Below are positions 1 through 5,016 of a DNA stretch of 5,016 bases, one piece after another (position 1 is the stretch's first letter; every line of letters begins with the position of its first letter). The translations under genes were made by a program, and so were the position numbers. The DNA lies in contig DPHE01000096.1 in the NCBI GenBank assembly GCA_003521815.1, positions 1 to 5,016 of the forward strand, read 5' to 3'. Source of the stretch: Colwellia sp. Lineage in GTDB: Bacteria; Pseudomonadota; Gammaproteobacteria; Enterobacterales; Alteromonadaceae. The notes below the pieces were generated by a model. It did no database searches and was not told the DNA's origin. It worked only from the letters and a program-made list of their open reading frames with translations.

Positions 1-695
1 GCAATAGTTCCTGCATTCCAAAAACTTGAACTAATAGTACCATGAGCGAAAGCTTGACGAATTTCGACCGTTTTAGATTCTTTATGTGATTGAAATTTAT
101 CGCCAACGAGATTGATATATAAGGTATCTATTTTTGATAATGGGTATTCTAACGCGGTCACTCTATTTTTGTCATTACGCGCTATGCGCAACGTATCTCC
201 GACATTGATCTTCAGTAGTAATTTACTGTCTTTACCTTGAGCAGTACTTACCGCGTAAGTTTCTTGCGCACTAAAACCTAAGCGTTTGAATATTCTTGCT
301 ATTGAATCGCCACTGCGTACTTTTGCTGTTTGCCAAGAAATATTATTTTGTTGTTGTGAATTAACCGTGCTCACTATCGCACTTGGAGAGGAAGCCTCAC
401 GTATAACCGTATCTTTAATCGATGGGATTTTTATCGTGCTATCAGTGATTGAAGTGCTGGCTTGTTGAGGCATGGCAACTTGGTAGCGCTTACCTAATGC
501 AAAGCCCTTGTTACTGGCATCTTGTGTGGTTAGTTCTTGCTCGGTTGGTAATATCATCAACAGCAATAGAAATACACTGATTGATACAATGAACAAGCGA
601 TGTTTTTTGGGAAGGCGCAGAAACATGTCGCGAAAACTCAGCAGTATTCCCTGCAGGTTTTTTAATTGACGTTGTATTATTTGTTGTTTATTCAC
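1..695 (-). CDS. M23 family peptidoglycan endopeptidase, MepM/YebA-like (N-terminal part, truncated by window edge)
   Basis: Reading leftward from a GTG at 695-693, an open frame of 231 codons continues past position 1, so only the N-terminal part is present. Visible in order are a short basic cytoplasmic stretch (about residues 1-33, with LPKKHR at 29-34), one hydrophobic membrane anchor (about 34-50), a polar Ser/Thr/Gln-rich linker (about 51-118), an OapA/LysM-like region (about 119-170, with KVRSGDSIARIFKRLG) and the start of the next domain, including GTISSSFWNAG (219-229). This order and these motifs match MepM (YebA)-type enzymes, which sit in the inner membrane, bind peptidoglycan in the periplasm and cut peptide cross-links during wall growth. 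The M23 zinc-binding catalytic domain would lie outside the window, so activity cannot be judged. An in-frame TAA lies upstream of the GTG. The GTG has no evident ribosome binding site; an in-frame ATG at 626-624 (codon 24) is an alternative start that still keeps the anchor. The gene diverges from tyrS. Confidence 0.85.
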   Translation of the reverse strand, partial: MNKQQIIQRQLKNLQGILLSFRDMFLRLPKKHRLFIVSISVFLLLLMILPTEQELTTQDASNKGFALGKRYQVAMPQQASTSITDSTIKIPSIKDTVIREASSPSAIVSTVNSQQQNNISWQTAKVRSGDSIARIFKRLGFSAQETYAVSTAQGKDSKLLLKINVGDTLRIARNDKNRVTALEYPLSKIDTLYINLVGDKFQSHKESKTVEIRQAFAHGTISSSFWNAGTI

Positions 696-883
696 GGAGA
701 TTTTTGTTTGTTAGATGGTAACTGATATACGATAACTGTCGCTAATTAAGCTGCACTATATCAAATTTTTTATAAAAGATTTATAAAAATAAGCTCACAA
801 TGGTTTTTATTCTTTTATGTCGTGAATAAAGTGAGTAGAATTCGGCTATTGAAATGAATATTACCTAGGCTATGGAGCTAAAG
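696..883. promoter_or_regulatory. Divergent intergenic control region between the M23 peptidase gene and tyrS
   Basis: This AT-rich stretch separates two divergently transcribed genes and so must hold both promoters or their leaders. For tyrS the best -10-like hexamer I see is TAGAAT at 836-841 (5 of 6 to TATAAT), but no convincing -35 lies at normal spacing (813-818 is TTTTAT). For the leftward gene, TATAGT read on the minus strand at 760-755 is a possible -10, again without a good -35. Two near-copies of TTTATAAAA fall at about 768-788. I see no T-box or riboswitch-like structure. The promoter assignments are weak inferences. Confidence 0.3.
872..880 (+). promoter_or_regulatory. Ribosome binding site that decides the tyrS start
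   Basis: GGAG at 874-877 lies 6 bases before the ATG at 884, a good Shine-Dalgarno spacing. An upstream in-frame ATG at 872 would add four residues (MELK), but it has only a weak TAGG before it and overlaps the Shine-Dalgarno sequence itself. The start at 884 is therefore preferred, and it gives an N-terminus beginning MTDVSQAFAEL, like those of related synthetases. Confidence 0.7.
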
Positions 884-2083
884 ATGACCGATGTTAGTCA
901 AGCGTTTGCAGAGTTAAAACGCGGTGCGGAAGAAATATTAGTAGAAGATGAGCTGCTAGCGAAATTAAAAACAGGTAAACCATTAAAAATCAAAGCGGGC
1001 TTTGACCCAACAGCGCCGGACCTACATCTAGGTCACACCGTATTAATTAACAAATTACGTCAGTTTCAGTTACAAGGCCACGAAGTTATCTTTTTAATTG
1101 GTGATTTTACGGGCATGATTGGTGATCCAACCGGTAAAAATGTTACGCGCAAGGCACTTACTAAAGAAGATGTGTTAGCCAATGCTGAAACATATAAAGA
1201 GCAAGTATTTAAAATTTTAGATCCAGCAAAAACAACGGTTGCCTTTAACTCTACGTGGATGGACAAATTAGGTGCTGCGGGTATGTTACAGCTTGCTTCT
1301 CGTCAAACTGTTGCTCGTATGATGGAACGTGATGACTTTAAAAAACGTTATGCTAACGGCCAGGCCATCGCGATTCATGAATTTATGTATCCATTAGTAC
1401 AAGGTTGGGATTCTGTCGCGCTTGAAGCTGATGTAGAATTGGGTGGTACCGATCAAAAGTTTAATTTACTAATGGGACGTGAATTACAAAAAAGTGAAGG
1501 ACAACGCCCACAAACCGTGCTGATGATGCCATTGCTTGAAGGATTAGACGGTGTGCAGAAAATGTCGAAATCTTTAGGTAACTATATTGGTATTACGGAT
1601 AGCCCTTCAGATATGTTTGGTAAAATCATGTCGATTTCTGATGTATTAATGTGGCGTTATTATGAACTACTTAGCTTTAAACCTTTGGCTGAAATTGAAG
1701 GTTATAAAACCGAGATTGAAAATGGTAAAAATCCACGTGATGTAAAAATTGATTTAGCGAAAGAGCTTATTACTCGCTTTCATGATGAAACTTGTGCACA
1801 AGCCGCGCATGATGAATTTATTAATCGTTTTCAAAAAGGTGCTATGCCCGATGAAATGCCAGAATTTGAACTTAGCCCTGAAAATGGTGAAATAGCCATT
1901 GCTAACTTATTAAAAGAAGCGGGTTTAGTCGGTAGCACTTCAGATGCATACCGTATGATAAAACAAGGTGCTGCTAAAATTGATGGTGAAAAAATCACCG
2001 ATAAAGGTTTAACACTCACCAGTGGAAGTAAAGCCGTATACCAAGTGGGTAAACGTAAATTTGCTCGCGTTAGTGTTAACTAA
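884..2083 (+). CDS. tyrS: Tyrosyl-tRNA synthetase (TyrRS)
   Basis: This cytoplasmic class I aminoacyl-tRNA synthetase joins tyrosine to tRNA-Tyr using ATP. From the ATG at 884 it is 399 residues, about the usual length for the TyrRS form common in Shewanella, Vibrio and Pseudomonas relatives. Visible signatures are the HIGH-type motif HLGH (48-51) after GFDPTAPDL, the Rossmann-fold segment GDFTGMIGDPTGKN (73-86), MMERDDFKKRY (146-156), the tyrosine-pocket region ELGGTDQKFNLLMGRE (185-200) and an intact KMSKS loop (226-230). A C-terminal S4-type RNA-binding domain occupies about 336-398, ending in QVGKRKFARVSV. No key residue appears to be missing and the frame is uninterrupted. A longer version from the ATG at 872 (403 residues) is less likely because a Shine-Dalgarno sequence precedes the second ATG. 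The gene seems to be transcribed alone: a divergent peptidase gene lies upstream and a strong terminator follows about 90 bases after the stop. Confidence 0.97.
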   Translation: MTDVSQAFAELKRGAEEILVEDELLAKLKTGKPLKIKAGFDPTAPDLHLGHTVLINKLRQFQLQGHEVIFLIGDFTGMIGDPTGKNVTRKALTKEDVLANAETYKEQVFKILDPAKTTVAFNSTWMDKLGAAGMLQLASRQTVARMMERDDFKKRYANGQAIAIHEFMYPLVQGWDSVALEADVELGGTDQKFNLLMGRELQKSEGQRPQTVLMMPLLEGLDGVQKMSKSLGNYIGITDSPSDMFGKIMSISDVLMWRYYELLSFKPLAEIEGYKTEIENGKNPRDVKIDLAKELITRFHDETCAQAAHDEFINRFQKGAMPDEMPEFELSPENGEIAIANLLKEAGLVGSTSDAYRMIKQGAAKIDGEKITDKGLTLTSGSKAVYQVGKRKFARVSVN

Positions 2084-2173
2084 TTGATAAATGACCTGAA
2101 TAAATCAATAAAGTAATTAATGTTGATTTTGGTAATGTATTGAACAATTTTTCAATAGTATTCATTTCTATTT

Positions 2174-2209
2174 AATAGGTTACAACAGCGGTTGTAGCCT
2201 ATTTTTTTG
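2174..2209 (+). terminator. Intrinsic terminator after tyrS
   Basis: A 13-base-pair stem is formed by AATAGGTTACAAC (2174-2186) and GTTGTAGCCTATT (2191-2203), with one T-G wobble and a four-base loop AGCG. A run of seven T residues (2202-2208) overlaps and follows the 3' arm. This is a textbook rho-independent terminator on the plus strand. It separates tyrS transcription from the nos genes, so nosD needs its own promoter. On the minus strand the run of A residues is not placed to give an equally good terminator. Confidence 0.9.
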
Positions 2210-2246
2210 TCTGTATAACAGTGCAACCTCATAAGCTAAAAGAAAC

Positions 2247-2276
2247 TATCTCATGCGAACGCATATACTTGAGATA
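2247..2276. repeat. Nested inverted repeat of unknown role
   Basis: The outer arms are TATCTC (2247-2252) and GAGATA (2271-2276). Inside them sits a second palindrome, ATGCG-AA-CGCAT (2253-2264), leaving a six-base ATACTT on one side only. It could be a protein-binding site or a bulged hairpin. No T-run follows, so it is not an intrinsic terminator. The symmetry is seen directly; any function is unknown. Confidence 0.45.
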
Positions 2277-2397
2277 TTAAATTCTTGGTTTGGTGTCATG
2301 GTGAACTATACCCATTAAAAGTCTATTGACAAAGGTGTTTCGCTTACTAGGCCCTAGTTGCATGTTGTTAAGTGGTCAACGCCTATTAGTTAACTTT

Positions 2398-2438
2398 TTA
2401 TTTCAGATCAATAGATAAATAGTTTAAAATGTTATGCT
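2398..2438 (+). promoter_or_regulatory. Probable nosD promoter with an FNR/DNR-like box
   Basis: TTATT-TCAG-ATCAA (2398-2411) matches 8 of 10 fixed positions of the FNR/DNR consensus TTGAT-N4-ATCAA, with one perfect half-site. TATGCT (2433-2438) is a possible -10; a start of transcription near 2445-2446 would place the box centre at about -41.5, the usual position for FNR-activated promoters. A competing sigma-70 reading uses TTCAGA (2402-2407), a 17-base spacer and TAAAAT (2425-2430), which overlaps the same box. Nos genes are commonly controlled by FNR-family regulators under low oxygen, so the first reading fits the context, but an 8-of-10 match could occur by chance in a gap of this size. 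Confidence 0.4.
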
Positions 2439-2471
2439 GCCATCATCTTAAAACTCAGTGATGAATTCTCC

Positions 2472-3848
2472 TTGTTATTCACGAATAAAAAACTACCTAT
2501 GCTCTTAATACTACTCGTTTTTATGTGTAGTGCCAGTCAATATCTCTTTGCGGAAGAATTTACGGTAGTGGCTACTGATAATCTTCAAAATTTTCTTGAT
2601 GCTAGTCAAGATGGCGATACCCTTACGTTAAGTGCGGGCCAATATTTTGGTAACTTTGTTGTTACCAAAAAGATCACATTACGTGGTAAAAAAGGTAGCA
2701 TAATTGATGCTCAGGGGAACGGACACGCACTTGTTCTAAAAAATACACATATTACTATTGATAACCTAACTATTGTTAATTGGGGCGATGACCTCACTGA
2801 GCAAAATTCAGGTATTTACTCTCATGAAAAAGTGGCTAATAAAAAAGCTGATGGTTTAGTTATTTCAAATAACACCTTATCAGGAGATGGTTTTGGTATC
2901 TGGTTAAATCAGGTTACCAATGCCAAAGTTTTCAATAATAAAATTGAAGGAAACCTAATATTGCGTTCTGCGGATAGAGGCAATGGTATTCAAATAGCGA
3001 ACGTAACACATAGCCATGTTTTTAATAATGAAACCCATAAAACGCGTGATGGTATTTATGTTATCTCTAGTCAAAATAATCTGATAGAAGAAAATACCAT
3101 GCATCATTTACGCTATGGTATTCACTATATGTATTCATATGATAATACCGTGAAAAATAATACCGCCTACAGCACTAGGGCCGGTTATGCACTAATGAGT
3201 TCGAGGCGATTAACCATCACGGGTAATAAAACGACTGACAGTGAAGATTATGGTTTTTTATTGAATTTTGTTACGCAATCAACCTTTACCAATAATCATG
3301 TTAAAAATGTATGGACTAAACCAGAAAATAAGGTGTTAGGTCGTCATGGCAAAGGTTTATTTGTTTATAATTCTGGTTATAACACATTAGAAAATAATAT
3401 TATTGATACTGCCGAAATAGGTATTCATTTAACCGCAGGATCAGAACATATAAAAATTTTTGGTAATAGTTTTATTAATAACCCAACGCAAGTGAAGTAT
3501 GTTTCAAATAAAAAACAAGAGTGGAGCAAGGATGGGCGCGGTAATTACTGGAGTAACTATCTCGGTTGGGATATGAATAATGACGGTATTGGCGATGCTA
3601 TTTTTGAACCCAATGATGGTATTGATAAATTAGTGTGGCAGTATCCTGAAATGAAAATAATCATGGATAGCTCGGCTATTTTAATTTTACGTTGGGTGCA
3701 AAAACAGTTTCCGGTATTAAAGCCGCGAGGTGTTAAAGATAGCTACCCGTTAATGGCACCTCATTTTGTTAAAGATAATACAAATGCAAAAACAGTATCG
3801 TTAGCTAGTCACCTAAAGATAGCGTCTTTACAGGAAAAAAAATTATGA
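2472..3848 (+). CDS. nosD: NosD, periplasmic copper-site maturation protein for nitrous oxide reductase
   Basis: NosD is the periplasmic part of the NosDFY complex, which helps build the copper centres of nitrous oxide reductase (NosZ). This 458-residue protein begins with a Sec-type signal peptide (KK at 6-7, hydrophobic core about 10-18, likely cleavage after A27). A right-handed beta-helix follows, built from repeated turns rich in N-N-x-I/V and GI patterns (about 50-345; CASH/PbH1 type). Family hallmarks are RDGIYVISSQNN (192-203), RYGIHYMYSYDN (214-225), GIHLTAGSEH (317-326), GRGNYWSNYLGWD (355-367) and QFPVLKPRGV (412-421). After PLMAP the protein carries a polar tail of about 28 residues that looks longer than in typical NosD. 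The start is uncertain: TTG at 2472 keeps the basic signal-peptide region but lacks a clear ribosome binding site, while ATG at 2499 (codon 10) would leave a signal sequence with no positive charge. The stop overlaps nosF by ATGA. Confidence 0.93.
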   Translation: MLFTNKKLPMLLILLVFMCSASQYLFAEEFTVVATDNLQNFLDASQDGDTLTLSAGQYFGNFVVTKKITLRGKKGSIIDAQGNGHALVLKNTHITIDNLTIVNWGDDLTEQNSGIYSHEKVANKKADGLVISNNTLSGDGFGIWLNQVTNAKVFNNKIEGNLILRSADRGNGIQIANVTHSHVFNNETHKTRDGIYVISSQNNLIEENTMHHLRYGIHYMYSYDNTVKNNTAYSTRAGYALMSSRRLTITGNKTTDSEDYGFLLNFVTQSTFTNNHVKNVWTKPENKVLGRHGKGLFVYNSGYNTLENNIIDTAEIGIHLTAGSEHIKIFGNSFINNPTQVKYVSNKKQEWSKDGRGNYWSNYLGWDMNNDGIGDAIFEPNDGIDKLVWQYPEMKIIMDSSAILILRWVQKQFPVLKPRGVKDSYPLMAPHFVKDNTNAKTVSLASHLKIASLQEKKL

Positions 3849-4795
3849 ATCCCCCATTAGTCTCATTAGTTGAGGCAGGTAAAACCTATGGTCAACTAGA
3901 AGTATTAAGCTCTATGACTATGTCATTAAATGAAGGCGAAGTGCTCGGTTTGTTTGGCCATAATGGTGCAGGTAAAACAACCATGATGAAGCTAATCTTA
4001 GGTGTTATTTCACCAAGTAAAGGTCGTGTGACAGTAATGGGCATGGCTCCTGACTCAAAAGAAGCGTGGCATTGTCGCAGTAAAGTAGGGTACTTACCTG
4101 AAAACGTGAGTTTTTATGAACAGTTAACGGGCTTGGAAGTACTTACTTATTTTGTAAAGTTAAAAGGATTCTCGAATAAAGACTGTAAAAAGCAGGCGAT
4201 AGATTTGTTAGAGCAAGTAGGTATTACCTATGCGATGAAACGCCAAGTGAAAACTTATTCAAAAGGTATGCGTCAGCGCCTTGGGCTAGCACAAGCTTTT
4301 ATTGGTGAGCCAAAATTATTACTACTTGATGAACCCACAGTAGGTCTTGATCCTATTGCAACCCGAGATTTTTATAAAACGGTTGACCAACTTAAATCAA
4401 ATGGCTCAAGTGTTATTTTATGCTCTCATGTTTTACCCGGAGTAGAGCAACATATTGATCGAGCAATGATTTTATCTTCTGGAAAGTTATTAGCGATGGG
4501 AACGTTGAACGAATTACGCAAACAAGCCGCTTTACCGGTTGTTATTAAACCTTCAGGGTTAAATTATGCTATTGCGAAAAACGTAACATTAAATAGCTTT
4601 GTAACAGGTCCTTGTCAAAACACCTTGATGGTACCGGAGCAAGACAAATTGGCCGTATTAAAACAACTTCTAAGCCTAAAAGGGCTTAACGATCTTAATG
4701 TTGAATCAGCGAACTTAGAACAAGTGTATCAACATTTTCTTGAGAAGCATGAGTTCGATTTTCAGCAAAAAATTCAAGGAGGGCAGGACTCATGA
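3845..4795 (+). CDS. nosF: NosF, ABC transporter ATPase of the NosDFY complex
   Basis: NosF is the cytoplasmic ATP-hydrolysing subunit that drives the NosDFY complex in NosZ copper-site maturation. The 316-residue protein has a complete nucleotide-binding domain: Walker A GHNGAGKTT (38-46), a YLPENVSFYEQLTG segment (83-96) with Glu86 at the Q-loop position, the ABC signature within YSKGMRQRLGLAQA (138-151), Walker B LLLLDEP (158-164) with catalytic Glu163, D-loop GLDP (167-170) and the switch histidine His195 in ILCSHVLPGVEQH. The segments GLFGHNGAGKTT, KTYSKGMRQRLGLAQA and DEPTVGLDPIAT are characteristic of NosF rather than of ABC ATPases in general. A less conserved C-terminal region (about 225-316) is normal for NosF. 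Its ATG overlaps the nosD stop (ATGA), with AGGA at 3832-3835 as ribosome binding site 9 bases upstream. Its own stop overlaps the nosY start in the same way, so the three genes are probably translationally coupled. Confidence 0.96.
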   Translation: MNPPLVSLVEAGKTYGQLEVLSSMTMSLNEGEVLGLFGHNGAGKTTMMKLILGVISPSKGRVTVMGMAPDSKEAWHCRSKVGYLPENVSFYEQLTGLEVLTYFVKLKGFSNKDCKKQAIDLLEQVGITYAMKRQVKTYSKGMRQRLGLAQAFIGEPKLLLLDEPTVGLDPIATRDFYKTVDQLKSNGSSVILCSHVLPGVEQHIDRAMILSSGKLLAMGTLNELRKQAALPVVIKPSGLNYAIAKNVTLNSFVTGPCQNTLMVPEQDKLAVLKQLLSLKGLNDLNVESANLEQVYQHFLEKHEFDFQQKIQGGQDS

Positions 4796-5016
4796 AAGAA
4801 ATGTTAACCGTTGCTAATAAAGAATTTTATGATGGATTTAGAAATCGCTGGCTAGTATCAATCACTCTAATTTTTGCCTTGTTATCTGTTGGTTTAACCT
4901 ATTTTGGCGCTGCGGCATCGGGTTCTGTTGGTGTTACATCACTTTCAACCACCGTGGCTAGTTTAGCTAGTTTAGCGGTGTTTCTCATTCCACTCATTGC
5001 TTTATTACTCAGTTAT
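4792..5016 (+). CDS. nosY: NosY, membrane permease of the NosDFY complex (N-terminal part, truncated by window edge)
   Basis: NosY is the inner-membrane subunit that works with NosF and contacts NosD in the periplasm. Only the first 75 residues are present before the right edge; the full protein is usually about 275 residues. The N-terminus has an amphipathic start (ANKEFYDGFRNRW, 8-20), a first membrane helix (about 21-40), the short loop GAAASGSVGVTS (39-50) and the beginning of a second helix (about 56-75, ASLASLAVFLIPLIALLLSY). KEFxDGxRNRW and ASLASLAxFLxPLIALLL are recognisable NosY segments. The start codon overlaps the nosF stop (ATGA), and a strong ribosome binding site AGGAGGG (4777-4783) lies 8 bases upstream inside nosF. 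The frame is open to the edge, with no sign of damage. Confidence 0.93.
   Translation, partial: MKEMLTVANKEFYDGFRNRWLVSITLIFALLSVGLTYFGAAASGSVGVTSLSTTVASLASLAVFLIPLIALLLSY

Larger units (their letters stand above)
2210..2471. other. Non-coding stretch between the tyrS terminator and nosD
   Basis: The gap between tyrS and nosD totals 388 bases, of which this is the part after the terminator. I find no convincing gene on either strand; the open frames are very short and lack ribosome binding sites. It holds a nested inverted repeat (2247-2276), an exact TTGACA (2326-2331) with no matching -10, a 13-base palindrome (ACTAGG-C-CCTAGT, 2346-2358), an 8-base palindrome AGTTAACT (2388-2395) and the probable nosD promoter (2398-2438). 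I recognise no insertion-sequence end or gene remnant. Confidence 0.6.

Noticed and set aside
286..468. 60-codon plus-strand open frame starting MNILAIESPL
   Set aside because: It lies wholly antisense to the M23 peptidase coding sequence, shows no family resemblance and has no ribosome binding site of note.
696..883. T-box or other tRNA-sensing leader before tyrS
   Set aside because: The leader is short, lacks the conserved T-box sequence and terminator-antiterminator pair, and such control is not usual for gammaproteobacterial tyrS.
1066..1266. Minus-strand open frame of 66 codons inside tyrS
   Set aside because: It is an antisense shadow of the well-supported tyrS gene with no recognisable domain.
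1831..2019. Minus-strand open frame of 62 codons inside tyrS
   Set aside because: It is an antisense shadow of the S4-domain part of tyrS; nothing supports expression.
2139..2156. ATTGAA...TTCAAT hairpin between the tyrS stop and the terminator
   Set aside because: The six-pair AT-rich stem is too weak to call, and a much stronger terminator follows within 20 bases.
2365..2379. TTGTT-AAGTG-GTCAA as a second FNR/DNR box
   Set aside because: The spacer is five bases instead of four and both half-sites deviate from consensus, so the dyad is not a proper FNR-family site.
2362..2418. Possible 18-residue leader peptide (MLLSGQRLLVNFLFQINR) upstream of nosD
   Set aside because: It has no ribosome binding site, no regulatory codon run or attenuator-like hairpin, and it overlaps the probable nosD promoter.
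2514..2528. Lipoprotein signal at Cys19 of NosD
   Set aside because: The residues before Cys19 (V-F-M) do not fit a lipobox, and a normal signal-peptidase I site after A27 explains the N-terminus better.
1..5016. An undescribed defence, mobile or biosynthetic system
   Set aside because: Every sizeable open frame is assigned to a known family (M23 peptidase, TyrRS, NosD, NosF, NosY), and I see no CRISPR array, transposase, integrase, tRNA or attachment site.

Overview
The window looks like chromosomal DNA from an AT-rich marine gammaproteobacterium, most likely of the Alteromonadales (Colwellia or Thalassotalea type). This rests on the Shewanella/Colwellia-like tyrosyl-tRNA synthetase sequence, the codon use rich in AAA, AAT and TTA, and the pairing of tyrS with a divergently transcribed M23 peptidoglycan peptidase gene, which recurs in this group. 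The genus is an inference; no marker gene fixes it.

Left part (1-883): the N-terminal part of a minus-strand cell-wall endopeptidase gene (OapA/LysM-like region, MepM type) runs off the left edge. A short divergent control region separates it from tyrS. Centre (884-2209): a complete tyrS on the plus strand, closed by a strong intrinsic terminator. Positions 2210-2471 hold no gene, but they contain inverted repeats and a plausible promoter with an FNR/DNR-like box.

Right part (2472-5016): nosD, nosF and the first 75 codons of nosY, translationally coupled by two ATGA overlaps. Together they encode the NosDFY complex: a periplasmic beta-helix protein (NosD), a cytoplasmic ATPase (NosF) and a membrane permease (NosY). 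In denitrifiers this complex supports copper-site assembly of nitrous oxide reductase (NosZ) in the periplasm. The operon is interrupted by the right edge; nosL, nosZ and nosR are not in the window.

The genes fall into known families, and I see no evidence of an undescribed system. The points most worth a second look are the placement of a nosD-first operon directly behind housekeeping tyrS without nosR/nosZ upstream, the anaerobic-regulator-like box before nosD, the uncertain nosD start codon, and an unexplained nested inverted repeat at 2247-2276.
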